64,000 bases of DNA from NCBI RefSeq assembly GCF_024622045.1, contig NZ_JANKBP010000005.1. One strand, given 5' to 3'. Every line of letters starts with the position of its first letter. Position 1 is the stretch's first letter. Source of the stretch: Rodentibacter caecimuris (GTDB taxonomy: Bacteria; Pseudomonadota; Gammaproteobacteria; Enterobacterales; Pasteurellaceae). The position numbers and the translations under genes were made by a program. The notes beneath the pieces are model-generated. The model was not told the DNA's origin. It was given only the letters and a program-made list of their open reading frames with translations, and did no database searches. Of the stretch, positions 54,688-63,876 are shown piece by piece.

Positions 54688-55530
54688 TCATCGTTCAAAT
54701 AAGCGTTTGATCTCTTTTTCATACAAATACACATTAACCGGATTTGTCGGCAACAGAGAGTCAAGATACTCATTAGCCCTTTCAACATACGCTTGATGGT
54801 GTTTATCATGATTTTCAATCACATCCAACAAGACTCTTGCACCATCGAAAGCATCAAATTGATCATAATAATAGCCAACCCCCTTAGGCAATAACTTAGA
54901 ATTATGAATAAAAGGATAACCGCCGTAAAGGGCGTCGTTATAGGCATAGTTTAGTCCGCTTTCCCACTGATGGCTTAGCACAATATCAACGTAGCGAGAC
55001 AAGAAATCCAGCATTTGGTAGCCCCCCTCTACCGTCATAATATTGTTTCATACCATATCGGTTCTACCAATAAAATTGAAGAATGTCGGGTTATCTTTTT
55101 TGTTGTAAGTATTGCAAGCGTAAAAATGCTGAATTTTTCCGGTACAATCCGGTAAGCCTGCTCACAAATGAGGATAGACATAAAGCTCGTTTTAGTCATA
55201 ATTAAATTAGGATAAAAGCAGGCGATCTGTCAGCCCACACTATCGGTATTTGTGCGATAGCCGAAATCAATATTATGCTGATCTTTAATTTGCTTAATCA
55301 CTTTATCGCAAAACAGTGGAGACCAAATGGCAGGCACAACATAAGACTAATGATACATAATAGAGAAGTAAGAACGGCAGGTGTTCTCATTTTGAGGAAT
55401 AAGCCACACACTGTTAAACATTGCCCCGTTAAAAACACACGTGGCTTGTTTATCGAATAAGAAATTCTCCACATCGGTGACAAAATCATTTCCCATTTTG
55501 TAGCACACTACCTTACGTTTGTGAATTTTT
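54688..55530 (-). pseudogene. Decayed DUF2827 glycosyltransferase-like gene
   Basis: The 3' part (54688-55038) is an open frame matching the C-terminus of DUF2827 proteins (LSHQWESGLNYAYNDALYGG, HNSKLLP, YYYDQFDA). Further up the strand, homology continues but is broken: a TGA at 55048-55050 in frame after GRTDMV, a frameshift near 55110, a TGA in place of a conserved Trp (VG-stop-QIACFYPN, about 55230), and a stop in YH-stop-SYVVPAIW (about 55350). The recognisable start is RKVVCYKMGN at about 55525. Family members are putative glycosyltransferases; this copy is dead. Confidence 0.86.
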
Positions 55531-55790
55531 ACCTAATACCATAGAATATACGTGATCGCCCTCAACTTTTGCTCCGATACCTATAGCCACTGCACCAGAA
55601 GGCTTTAGTTTACTGTCCTATAGCAGACCAATCGCCATTAGAAGGTATTGTATTATATCAGGCTTTTCTTAAGCGCTCTTACCAATGGCGACACTACCTC
55701 CATTCCCTGCTTTGGCATCAATACCAATAGCTTACAGTACTTCCTGCTCCATTTGCATTCGTACCATATGAAATATTGATGAAAAAATCC
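55510..55790 (-). pseudogene. Remnant of a trimeric autotransporter head (YadA-like repeats)
   Basis: In broken frames the strand encodes GTNANGAGSTVS, IGIDAKAGNGGSVAIGKSA, NGDWSAIGQ and GAVAIGIGAKVEGDHVYSMVLGKNSQT, the repeat style of YadA/Hia adhesin heads, with stops and frameshifts between. No anchor or signal peptide is left. It joins directly to the DUF2827 remnant, so a deletion or recombination must have fused the two. Confidence 0.78.
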
Positions 55791-55931
55791 ATTAGAAATT
55801 TTCTTTTCATTAGGATATCTGGGAATATTTAATTTATCTTGCAAAAATGCCAGCATGGTACCGGTATCCCACACTTAATTGAAATAACCGTTTTTGTGCA
55901 TTTACTACATCATAATGTAGTTTTATTCCAT
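55791..55931 (-). other. Unassigned decayed sequence
   Basis: This 141-base stretch before hslO has no gene I can name. A broken frame reading LAFLQDKLNIPRYPNEKK leads into the autotransporter remnant, but I could not match it to a family. Confidence 0.4.
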
Positions 55932-56798
55932 TTATATCCGTGATTTTAATTTATTAATCGCTTCTTTATTAAAGAAATAATGGGTACCACAACATTCACA
56001 CTGCATATCAATACTGCCTTTGTGTTCTTCCAAAATCTCATCGATTTCTTCATCGGGAATCAACAATAATGCCGCTCCGGAACGTTCTGCCGAACAACCA
56101 CAAAAAAATTGAATAGCTTGTGGCGCATACACTTCCACGATTTCTTCGTGATAAAGCCGATAAAGCATTTCCTCTGCAGGTAAACCAAATAATTCTTCGT
56201 TTTTTGCCGTTGCCGCTAATGTTGCAAGATGTTCAAAATCCTCAGGTGAACCCGTACCATCAGGCATAATTTGTAGCAACATCCCTGCCGCCACCGGTTT
56301 ACCCTGATATTCTCCCGTGCGAATAATTAATTGGGTTTGAAGCTGTTCGGAGCGAACAAAATAGTCTTCTAAACACTCGGTAATTGTTGGTTTATCCAAT
56401 CCGATTACGCCTTGATAACGCTCGCCTTCTTGAGGTGCTATCGTGATAACCAATACGCCCTTCCCAATCATCTCATGCAACGTCATTTCAGGAGAAATAT
56501 CTCCCTCTACTCGTGCTAAAGCACGAATTTGTTGCTGATCATTACCGTTCACCAATGCAAGACGAAGTGGACCGTCCCCCTGAATTTGCACGGTAATATT
56601 GCCTTCAAATTTTAAAGTTGCCGTAAGCAATGCGGTTGCCACCATCATTTCACCCAATAAATTTTGCACCGGTTGAGGATAATGATGAGTGTTTAAGGTA
56701 TCAACAAAACTTTGGTTTAAACGCACCCATTCACCACGTACTGCACGGTTTTGAAAAAGATAGCGGTAAAGTTTGTCATTGTCTTTTAAGTCATTCAT
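55932..56798 (-). CDS. hslO: Redox-regulated chaperone Hsp33
   Basis: A 288-residue chaperone that is switched on by oxidation. Four zinc-binding Cys residues are seen near the C-terminus in the CGC (FFCGCSAERS) and CECC (DMQCECCGTHYF) motifs, and the N-terminal chaperone domain is full length. A USS pair precedes it. hslR is at the other end of the window rather than adjacent as in E. coli. Confidence 0.96.
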   Translation of the reverse strand: MNDLKDNDKLYRYLFQNRAVRGEWVRLNQSFVDTLNTHHYPQPVQNLLGEMMVATALLTATLKFEGNITVQIQGDGPLRLALVNGNDQQQIRALARVEGDISPEMTLHEMIGKGVLVITIAPQEGERYQGVIGLDKPTITECLEDYFVRSEQLQTQLIIRTGEYQGKPVAAGMLLQIMPDGTGSPEDFEHLATLAATAKNEELFGLPAEEMLYRLYHEEIVEVYAPQAIQFFCGCSAERSGAALLLIPDEEIDEILEEHKGSIDMQCECCGTHYFFNKEAINKLKSRI

Positions 56799-56824
56799 TT
56801 TTTGTTCCTATATTTTTTGCAGTA

Positions 56825-56856
56825 AAAAGTGCGGTCAAAAACCACCGCACTTTTCG
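56825..56856. repeat. Inverted USS pair upstream of hslO
   Basis: Two facing uptake words (AAAAAGTGCGGT at about 56824 and ACCGCACTTTTC at about 56844), spaced as a short hairpin. It can terminate upstream reading, but lies between hslO and the porin terminator. Confidence 0.7.
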
Positions 56857-56901
56857 TCTTTTCCCTATAATGGGGGCAATTTAGACAATTACAAGCACAA
56901 A

Positions 56902-56931
56902 GAAAAAGCGAGCCGTTTGTGGCCCGCTTTT
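56902..56931 (-). terminator. Terminator after the porin gene
   Basis: On the minus strand, stem AAAAGCGGGCC/GGCTCGCTTTT with a six- to eight-base loop and a T run, immediately after the porin stop. Confidence 0.85.
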
Positions 56932-56947
56932 CATATTTAAGGTTTCA

Positions 56948-58081
56948 TTACCAATATGCACGTAAACCGACAACGGCGGCATAATCACATTGTTTTACAT
57001 CCTGTTCATTAGCAAGATTTCTTACACGCACAACTTTACCTTCAACAAACGGTTTTAATTTTAAACTGCCGTTTTTATAAACGTAATATTCGCTACCAAG
57101 CATCACTTCACTCCGTTTCTCTGTCGCAGCCGGTACGGAAGTCTCTTTTAATTTGTTATGACGATAAGCATACATCGCGTAAGCGTTCCAATCTTCATTT
57201 AATTCTTGGAAAACAATCGCACGCGCTTCATATTGGGCACGTTTGACAGCATTACCAAAATTTGTTGAAAGATTTGTGGTATTACGATGTTCTAAATCTA
57301 AACCCAATATGGTGTGATCAAAGCGGTATGCGTTACCAAATGAATAGGCAGTAACTTGTCGACCGTTTGCAAAGGTTTCACGAGAGAAACCGGCTGCTGT
57401 TGTCCAGTCTTGTAAATCATCAATATTATGTTTATAAACGGCACCGCCACCCCACACGTGATTACGATTCGGATTGATATCTAATCCCTGTGCGCCACGC
57501 GGGCTTGTTGCACCATAATACGCACCGAATTTTAAGTTAGGAAAAAAACCTCCGCGGTTTGTATATTGAACCACACGGCGGGCATTATTATTCAATAAAC
57601 CGTCACTCAAGCTATAAGTGTTCGGTAAATCGGTTTGTTTGATTTCGTCAGTGAAGGTTGTCATATTACCGTAAACTAATTCACCATAGGTTTTGTGACC
57701 AAAACCGGCATAAAGTTGACGCGTATAAATATGACCAAAATTATTGTGACGATTACTCGCCAAGTTAGGTTCGTCCGCCGAACCACGATGTCCGGTATTA
57801 TCTCGGAAACGCCATTCGACACGACCAACCGTATAAAAATCATTACCTAGCTGTTGTTTAAGCTTGAAGCCAAAACGAGAGCCGTTATTATCAATATCAC
57901 CATGAGAAATATTTTTCGTGGTGGTCGCCCCTTCTGTTTTACGATTAATGTTTTCCCATTTCAAACGGAGAGAACCATTGAAGTCAATTTCAGTACCTGT
58001 TTCTTCAATGTTGAATTGATAGGCTTGAGCTGAGCTTGCGGCACATGCCGTAACCATTAAAGCAAGAAGTGTCTTTTTCAT
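56948..58081 (-). CDS. Outer membrane porin (OmpP2-like general porin)
   Basis: A 377-residue barrel porin. Signal peptide cleavage is near SSAQA-YQF (residue 20). Alternating amphipathic strands, a conserved FGFKLKQQLG and YTRQLYAGFGHKTYG, and a C-terminal RAYW suit the Gram-negative porin family and P2-like porins of Pasteurellaceae. The last residue is Trp in place of the usual Phe. It has its own terminator. The 160-base upstream gap (58082-58241) is AT-rich with no clear operator. Confidence 0.85.
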   Translation of the reverse strand: MKKTLLALMVTACAASSAQAYQFNIEETGTEIDFNGSLRLKWENINRKTEGATTTKNISHGDIDNNGSRFGFKLKQQLGNDFYTVGRVEWRFRDNTGHRGSADEPNLASNRHNNFGHIYTRQLYAGFGHKTYGELVYGNMTTFTDEIKQTDLPNTYSLSDGLLNNNARRVVQYTNRGGFFPNLKFGAYYGATSPRGAQGLDINPNRNHVWGGGAVYKHNIDDLQDWTTAAGFSRETFANGRQVTAYSFGNAYRFDHTILGLDLEHRNTTNLSTNFGNAVKRAQYEARAIVFQELNEDWNAYAMYAYRHNKLKETSVPAATEKRSEVMLGSEYYVYKNGSLKLKPFVEGKVVRVRNLANEQDVKQCDYAAVVGLRAYW

Positions 58082-58241
58082 TGTGCTTTCCTTTTCGTTC
58101 TAAATAAAAATAAAATAAAAAAATTGGATTTTTTGGAGTTTATACACTCCAGATTAGATATTCAATGCAAGGTTATAGCAATATTGTAAAAAAGAAACTG
58201 TTTTTTGATAAAAATCAATCAAAAAAATAAACCTTCTTTGT

Positions 58242-59201
58242 TTACTGATTGCCATTTAATAGAGGTTCAAGCCTTGAAAATACTTGTTCGGCTGAGATTT
58301 CAGCCATACTTGAGGCAGATAAATATTGCTGATTCTTACCATAACAACCGATTAAGGTCGGATCTGTTGCACCATAAAGGGTAATATTCGGTTTATCTAA
58401 AGCCGCGGTTAAATGCGACAAGCCCGTATCCACAGAGACTACCGCAGTCGCATTCGCAATTTGCTTTGCCAATTCGGTGAGCGTTAGTTTTGGCAGTACT
58501 TGAACATTCGGATAATTTTTTGCCAAGCGTTCCGCCCGCTCTTTTTCTTTTTCATTCCCCCAAGGTAAACGGATTTGCACGAAAAGTGCGGTCATTTTTT
58601 CAATTAAATTTTCCCATTCCGATTCAAGCCAATGTTTATCATCTCGGGTAGTGGCATGAAAAAAAATCACATAAGGCTCAATGGAGGCGGCAGTAAAATG
58701 TTGTGCGATGCCGTAATCACCTTGCGAATGCGGCAATTCATAATTAAGGCTTAGTGCAAATAACTGCCGAATACGTTCAACGGCGTGTTGCTGATAAGAA
58801 ATTGCGTATTTTTTCTCATAAAAAAAGGAAGCAATCGGCTCTCGAATGCTATGGCAATCATAGCCATGCGTTGTGCCGTTAGCGAGACGGGTAGCAAAAA
58901 ATGCACTTTTAAATAATCCTTGAGCGTCAATAACGGCATCATAACGTTCTTTTTGGAGTAAAGTGCGGTAAATTTTCCACTCATTTTTTGTTTGTGAGGA
59001 AAAAGGGGATTTACGCCAACGGCGTAAGGCAATGGGTATCACTTGATGAAGAGCCGAATGCCATTGGGGAATTTCAGCAAAATTTTCTTCTACCACCCAA
59101 TCCACGGTTAAATTTGGGATCATTTGTTGGGCATCGGTTAATGCGGGCAATGTGTGGATCACATCACCCATAGAGGAAGTTTTAATTAAACAAATTTTCA
59201 T
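58242..59201 (-). CDS. waaC: Lipooligosaccharide heptosyltransferase I
   Basis: A 319-residue GT9 enzyme adding the first heptose to KDO on lipid A (OpsX/RfaC). It begins KICLIKTSSMGDVIHTLPAL and contains the family VVSVDTGLSHLTAALDKP block that binds ADP-heptose. It overlaps waaF by four bases (ATGA), so both are made together. Two USS are inside near 58585 and 58960. Confidence 0.93.
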   Translation of the reverse strand: MKICLIKTSSMGDVIHTLPALTDAQQMIPNLTVDWVVEENFAEIPQWHSALHQVIPIALRRWRKSPFSSQTKNEWKIYRTLLQKERYDAVIDAQGLFKSAFFATRLANGTTHGYDCHSIREPIASFFYEKKYAISYQQHAVERIRQLFALSLNYELPHSQGDYGIAQHFTAASIEPYVIFFHATTRDDKHWLESEWENLIEKMTALFVQIRLPWGNEKEKERAERLAKNYPNVQVLPKLTLTELAKQIANATAVVSVDTGLSHLTAALDKPNITLYGATDPTLIGCYGKNQQYLSASSMAEISAEQVFSRLEPLLNGNQ

Positions 59202-60244
59202 GGTTTTGCTAATAATGCGTTTAATTTCTCCATCACCATTTTTGGCGTAATATCAATGAGACTTTGGTGATACCCCTCTGTACTATCCTTGCTTTTACGC
59301 ACTTTGATTAAATCGCCTTCAATTAACCGAATAATCACTGCTTTATCGGAAAGTGGCGGCGTGTAAGTCGGGCTGGTCGGGCCGTAAAGAGCGACTAACG
59401 GGCGATTTGTTGCGGCAGCAATGTGCATTAATCCGCTGTCGTTGCTCACCACCGCCGTACAATTTTCGATAAGATCGACGGCTTGATTTAAATTCGTTTG
59501 CCCCGCTAAATTCACACAAAAGCGTTGCTGTTCTTGAGACAAAGCATTACGTATTTGCTCACCCGCTTCAATATCTTTCGGCGAACCGAAAATTTCCACC
59601 GCGTAACCCTGCTCAATCAGCATTCCCGCCAACTCAGCATAATGATAATAGGGCCAACGTTTCGCCGGCCCGAATTCCGCCCCCGGACAAAAACCGATAA
59701 TCGGGCGTTCACCTAAAAGTGCGGTCTGTTTTGAGAATGTTTTTAACGTTTCTTGTTGATTGCCTGATTCGATGGCGAGATAAGGTTTTAACAGTGGGAT
59801 TGCTTGCGCGTTCGGCACGGCGTTTTTCTCAAAAGCTAATGCCACATAACGCTGCACCATCATCGGATAATCCCGCTTGTTGTTGCGTAAATCATTCAAT
59901 AAAAAATAACGACTTTCGCCTTTCCAACCACGTCGTACGGCAATTTTCGCAAAGAGCGGAATCAGTGCGGATTTCAATGAATTCGGCAACACAATCGCCA
60001 TTTCATATCGCCCACGCAATGCTTTCCCTAAACGATAACGTTCACCAAGAGCAAAAGTACCGTGCCCTAAAGGCATTTCAATGGCATTGCGTACTTCCGG
60101 CATACGTACCAATAAAGGTTTACACCAATTCGGCGCCATTACATCAATTTGGCAGTGTGGATACTGAATTTTGAGTTGTTGATACAAACTGTGCGACATC
60201 ATCATATCGCCGACCCAAGACGGGCCGATAACGAGGATATTCAT
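59198..60244 (-). CDS. waaF: Lipooligosaccharide heptosyltransferase II
   Basis: A 348-residue GT9 enzyme that adds the second heptose. N-terminal ILVIGPSWVGDMMMSHSL, central FCPGAEFGPAKRWPYYHYAEL and C-terminal VVSNDSGLMHIAAATNRPLVALYG blocks are intact. It overlaps waaC by ATGA. A USS lies at about 59716. A USS pair separates it from hldD upstream. Confidence 0.95.
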   Translation of the reverse strand: MNILVIGPSWVGDMMMSHSLYQQLKIQYPHCQIDVMAPNWCKPLLVRMPEVRNAIEMPLGHGTFALGERYRLGKALRGRYEMAIVLPNSLKSALIPLFAKIAVRRGWKGESRYFLLNDLRNNKRDYPMMVQRYVALAFEKNAVPNAQAIPLLKPYLAIESGNQQETLKTFSKQTALLGERPIIGFCPGAEFGPAKRWPYYHYAELAGMLIEQGYAVEIFGSPKDIEAGEQIRNALSQEQQRFCVNLAGQTNLNQAVDLIENCTAVVSNDSGLMHIAAATNRPLVALYGPTSPTYTPPLSDKAVIIRLIEGDLIKVRKSKDSTEGYHQSLIDITPKMVMEKLNALLAKP

Positions 60245-60257
60245 ATTTCACCTTGTA

Positions 60258-60301
60258 GAAAAGTGCGGTTAAAAAATAAATGAATTTTTGACCGCACTTT
60301 G
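60258..60301. terminator. Inverted USS pair acting as terminator after hldD
   Basis: Two facing uptake words (AAAAGTGCGGTT at 60258 and GACCGCACTTT at about 60290) with a loop of about 20 bases lie between hldD and waaF, both read leftward. Confidence 0.7.
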
Positions 60302-60340
60302 CTTTTTAAATGTCTCAGATAAACTCAATTGAATGATCAA

Positions 60341-61270
60341 TTACTTTTTATTGAGCCACGCCATATATGTTGCCGTACCTTCGGCAACGGATTTAAATTC
60401 GCCTGTATAACCGGCCGTGCGTAATGCGGTTAAATCCGCTTGGGTAAAGGTTTGATAGCGGGATTTCAAATGTTCAGGGAAAGGAATCGTTTCGATTTGC
60501 CCCTTACCATGGAATGCAATCACCGCTTCCGCAACAGCTTGGAAGGATTCCGCATTGCCGGTACCGAGATTGTAAATGCCGGAAATACGATTTTGCCACG
60601 CCCAAATATTGACTTTCGCGACATCTTCCACATAAACAAAATCACGGAGAAACGTTTCCGATCCGGCAAATAATTTTGGATTTTCTCCTTTCAGCATTTG
60701 ATTATTTAAATGGAATGCCACACTTGCCATCGAGCCTTTGTGTTGCTCTCTCGGGCCATAAACATTGAAATATTTGAAACCGCAAACCGGCGATTCTGCC
60801 GTGGGTAAAATTTTTCTCACATATTCATCAAATAAAAATTTTGAGTAGCCATAGGCATTAAGCGGACTTTCAAACTCCCGTTTTTCAATAAAATTATCGA
60901 TTCGTCCACCGTAAGTCGCCGCACTTGAAGCATAGAAAAACGGAATTCGGCGATCTAAGCAGTAATGCAGCAATTCTTTAGAATATTCATAATTATTCTG
61001 CATTAAATATTTGCCGTCCCATTCGGTAGTGGCAGAACACGCTCCTTCGTGGAATACGGCATCAATATCGCCAAAATCATCACCGGCAATAATGGAAGCG
61101 ATAAAATCTTCTTTGTCGCAATAATCGGCAATATCCAAATCCACTAAATTAATAAATTTAGTTCCATCTTTTAAGTTATCGACGACCAAAATATCTTTAC
61201 GCCCTATTTCATTTAATGCTTTAACAATGTTGCTGCCAATCATGCCGGCACCGCCAGTTACAATGATCAT
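60341..61270 (-). CDS. hldD: ADP-L-glycero-D-manno-heptose 6-epimerase
   Basis: The last step of ADP-heptose synthesis, 309 residues, an extended SDR. The NADP motif GGAGMIGSN lies at 6-14; the catalytic YGYSK and Ser (ASSAATYGG) are visible. It feeds waaF and waaC just downstream, a coherent LOS core block. Confidence 0.96.
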   Translation of the reverse strand: MIIVTGGAGMIGSNIVKALNEIGRKDILVVDNLKDGTKFINLVDLDIADYCDKEDFIASIIAGDDFGDIDAVFHEGACSATTEWDGKYLMQNNYEYSKELLHYCLDRRIPFFYASSAATYGGRIDNFIEKREFESPLNAYGYSKFLFDEYVRKILPTAESPVCGFKYFNVYGPREQHKGSMASVAFHLNNQMLKGENPKLFAGSETFLRDFVYVEDVAKVNIWAWQNRISGIYNLGTGNAESFQAVAEAVIAFHGKGQIETIPFPEHLKSRYQTFTQADLTALRTAGYTGEFKSVAEGTATYMAWLNKK

Positions 61271-61348
61271 AATCTTGTCCTTTATTAATTATGTGAAATT
61301 GTTGCCATTGTAATTGATTTTAGGGATAAGGTAAAAGCTACTCATCCC

Positions 61349-61852
61349 TTAACCTAAAAACTCAGTGAAAAACAACCGCACTTTTAGCCCCCAATAACTT
61401 GTCCAGCCCGTAGTAGCGAGATCCATTTTGCCTTTGTTCAAAATAATGATCGTTGGGGTCACATTGATTTGCCATTTTTGTGCAATTTCCCCTTGAGGAT
61501 CATTGACAGTAGTAAAGGTATAATGATGTTCGGCCAAATACTTTCCTACCTCACCGGCACTCCCTGAACGCAATGCAATAGAAACAACCGGATAACCTTC
61601 TTTTGTCAAATCATTAATTGCCGGTGATGTGTATCGGCAATAACCACACCAAGTTCCCCAAAAATAAATTAATGTGGGTTTATCTTGGGCAATTTGTGGG
61701 AGAAAAAACCCGTTACCCTGCAAATCATATAATGCCGTTGTATTGATTTCCGATGGAATTTCGGGCTTACGGATAAAATCCAGAATGCTACTAACGATAA
61801 TCAATGTAAGCCCTAAAGAAATACCGTTTTTGAGTAATCTTGTTAAATTCAT
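61349..61852 (-). CDS. Protein disulfide oxidoreductase (thioredoxin-like, membrane-anchored)
   Basis: A 167-residue thioredoxin-fold protein with an N-terminal signal anchor (LGLTLIIVSSILDFI) and the active-site CGYC in YFWGTWCGYC, plus the cis-Pro in NVTPTIIIL. It resembles ScsD/DsbE-like proteins and H. influenzae HI1115. The substrate is unknown. A USS overlaps its 3' end, at about 61375. Confidence 0.9.
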   Translation of the reverse strand: MNLTRLLKNGISLGLTLIIVSSILDFIRKPEIPSEINTTALYDLQGNGFFLPQIAQDKPTLIYFWGTWCGYCRYTSPAINDLTKEGYPVVSIALRSGSAGEVGKYLAEHHYTFTTVNDPQGEIAQKWQINVTPTIIILNKGKMDLATTGWTSYWGLKVRLFFTEFLG

Positions 61853-61961
61853 AAAATACCTAATGAGAAAAATTCGGCTAATTTACCATAAAAGTGCGGT
61901 CAAATTTCATAATATTTTGCTATCATAGCCAAGCAAATTTTTATTATAAAGGAGAACAAAA

Positions 61962-62633
61962 ATGGACAGTAAAAGCCTTGCAAAATATATTGATCATACT
62001 GCACTTACCGCTGAGAAAAATGAGCAGGATATTTTAACGCTCTGTGACGAAGCCATGAAATATGGTTTTTATTCTGTTTGTATCAATTCAGGTTATATCC
62101 CTTTAGCAAAAGAAAAATTAGCAGGCTCTGAGGTGAAGATTTGTACGGTGGTCGGTTTTCCTCTCGGTGCAAATTTAACCTCAGTAAAAGCCTTTGAGAC
62201 ACAAGAGGCGATTAAAGCCGGCGCAAATGAAATTGATATGGTAATCAATGTGGGTTGGATTAAATCCAATAAATGGCAAGCGGTAAAAGAAGATATTCAA
62301 GCCGTGTTAAATGCCTGCAATGGAGTACCGCTGAAAGTGATTTTAGAAACCTGTTTATTATCCAAAGAAGAAATCATTAAAGCCTGTGAAATTTGTCGAG
62401 AATTAGGTGTAATATTCGTCAAAACTTCTACCGGATTCAGCAAAGGCGGCGCTACCGTTGAAGATGTGGCATTAATGAAAAAAATCGTGGGTAATATTGG
62501 CGTAAAAGCCTCAGGCGGAGTACGCGATACGAAAACCGCATTGGCTATGATTGAAGCAGGGGCAACACGTATTGGTGCCAGTGCAGGCATTGCAATTATC
62601 AGTAATAGTAGCGATACACAAAGTACCTATTAA
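61962..62633 (+). CDS. deoC: Deoxyribose-phosphate aldolase
   Basis: Splits 2-deoxyribose-5-phosphate to glyceraldehyde-3-phosphate and acetaldehyde, 223 residues, class I TIM barrel. The Schiff-base Lys region VKTSTGF and the second Lys in VKASGGVRD are intact. AAAGGAG precedes the ATG. It diverges from the disulfide oxidoreductase gene. Confidence 0.96.
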   Translation: MDSKSLAKYIDHTALTAEKNEQDILTLCDEAMKYGFYSVCINSGYIPLAKEKLAGSEVKICTVVGFPLGANLTSVKAFETQEAIKAGANEIDMVINVGWIKSNKWQAVKEDIQAVLNACNGVPLKVILETCLLSKEEIIKACEICRELGVIFVKTSTGFSKGGATVEDVALMKKIVGNIGVKASGGVRDTKTALAMIEAGATRIGASAGIAIISNSSDTQSTY

Positions 62634-62639
62634 TAATAG

Positions 62640-62669
62640 AAAAGGTAGAAGAGAATCCTTCTACCTTTT
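62640..62669. terminator. Bidirectional terminator between deoC and mazG
   Basis: Stem AAAAGGTAGAAG/CTTCTACCTTTT with a six-base loop, between convergent genes. Confidence 0.85.
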
Positions 62670-62671
62670 AA

Positions 62672-63460
62672 TCATTTTTCCTCTTCCTTTACTTCGTTCC
62701 ACAAAAAATCCATTTCAATTAAGGAGAGCTCCTCTAATTTAGTATTTCTTTCTTTTGCTTTCTGTTCAACTTTGCGAAAACGTTGCTCAAATTTATTATT
62801 TGCCTTACGAAGGCTTTCCTCTGCACCGCATTTTAAGTGTCGCGCCAAATTTACCGTAGCAAAAAACAAATCACCAATTTCTTCTTCAATCTTCGTTTGA
62901 TCTTGAGGCTGACGGTTAAATTCATCTCTCACTTCTTGCAGCTCTTCTTCTACTTTTGCGAAAACAGGTTCAATTTCAGTCCAATCAAAACCGATTTTAG
63001 CGCATTGTTTTTGCAACTTCTGTGCCCTCATTAATGCGGGAAAAGCCGAAGGAACATTATCTAAAATAGATTGAGTTTGTTTTTCAGATTTTTCTAATGC
63101 TTTAATGCCATTCCAACGGGCAAGCGCTTCCTCTTCATTTTTTGCCGTGGCATTTGCAAATACATGTGGGTGCCGACGAATAATTTTTTCAGCAACATCA
63201 TTAAGCACATCATCAAAAGTAAAATAGTTATCCTCGGTTGCAAGTTGGCTAAAAAACACAACTTGTAACAATAAGTCACCCAATTCTTCTCTTAAATTTG
63301 CTATATCTTTCTTTTGAATTGCCTCAATGACTTCATAAGTTTCCTCTGTTAAACAGGGAATCATTGAATCATAATTTTGCTTAAGATCCCAAGGACAACC
63401 TTTATCCGGATGACGAAGTTGAGCAATTAATTCGATAAAGTCTTGAATTGAATGTGACAT
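62672..63460 (-). CDS. mazG: Nucleoside triphosphate pyrophosphohydrolase MazG
   Basis: Hydrolyses NTPs to NMP and PPi and restrains toxin/stringent signals. Two MazG domains span the 262 residues, with EEX12-28EXXD-type metal sites (TEETYEVIEAIQ, REELGDLLLQVVFF and EIGDLFFATVNLAR). It lies just after a tRNA pair. Confidence 0.95.
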   Translation of the reverse strand: MSHSIQDFIELIAQLRHPDKGCPWDLKQNYDSMIPCLTEETYEVIEAIQKKDIANLREELGDLLLQVVFFSQLATEDNYFTFDDVLNDVAEKIIRRHPHVFANATAKNEEEALARWNGIKALEKSEKQTQSILDNVPSAFPALMRAQKLQKQCAKIGFDWTEIEPVFAKVEEELQEVRDEFNRQPQDQTKIEEEIGDLFFATVNLARHLKCGAEESLRKANNKFEQRFRKVEQKAKERNTKLEELSLIEMDFLWNEVKEEEK

Positions 63461-63528
63461 AAATAAACCTCTAAATAAAAATAGGCTAAGTATAAAGTTT
63501 ATTTATGAAAAAATGAAATTTATTTAGA

Positions 63529-63604
63529 TGGCAGGGGCGGAGAGGCTCGAACTCCCAACACCCGGTTTTGGAGACCGGTGCTCTACCAATTGAACTACGC
63601 CCCT
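63529..63604 (-). tRNA. tRNA-Trp (anticodon CCA)
   Basis: A 76-base cloverleaf including the encoded CCA. The anticodon loop has CTCCAAA, the acceptor stem AGGGGCG pairs with CGCCCCT, and the TTCGA of the T loop is present. It follows tRNA-Asp on the same strand at the 3' end of an rRNA operon. Confidence 0.97.
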
Positions 63605-63620
63605 ATTGGTATGAAAAGAT

Positions 63621-63697
63621 TGGCGGAATGGACGGGACTCGAACCCGCGACCCCCTGCGTGACAGGCAGGTATTCTAACCAGCTGAACTACCACTCC
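63621..63697 (-). tRNA. tRNA-Asp (anticodon GTC)
   Basis: A 77-base cloverleaf with encoded CCA. The anticodon loop has CTGTCAC; the acceptor GGAGTGG pairs with CCATTCC with one G-T. It lies between the 5S genes and tRNA-Trp. Confidence 0.97.
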
Positions 63698-63714
63698 GCA
63701 GATATTTGGTATAC

Positions 63715-63830
63715 TTGGCAGTGACCTACTCTCACATGGGGAAACCCCACACTACCATCGGCGTAATAATGTTTCACTTCTGAGTTCGGTATGGATTCAG
63801 GTGGGACCATTACACTATTGCTGCCAAAAC
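63715..63830 (-). rRNA. 5S ribosomal RNA, distal copy
   Basis: A near full-length 5S gene; the conserved CCGAACTCAGAAGTGAAAC and GATGGTAGTGTGGGG are present. Ends TTTGGCAGC/TGCCAAG pair as the terminal helix. It differs from the other copy in both arms. Exact ends are estimates. Confidence 0.92.
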
Positions 63831-63876
63831 TATTTTGTTAATTCACTCAAAAAATAAACTAACAAAATAATTAAAA

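Noticed and set aside
55298..55489. A short minus-strand frame that could encode a hydrophobic peptide.
   Set aside because: Reading in the neighbouring frame gives clear DUF2827 homology, so it is a fragment of the pseudogene in the wrong frame.
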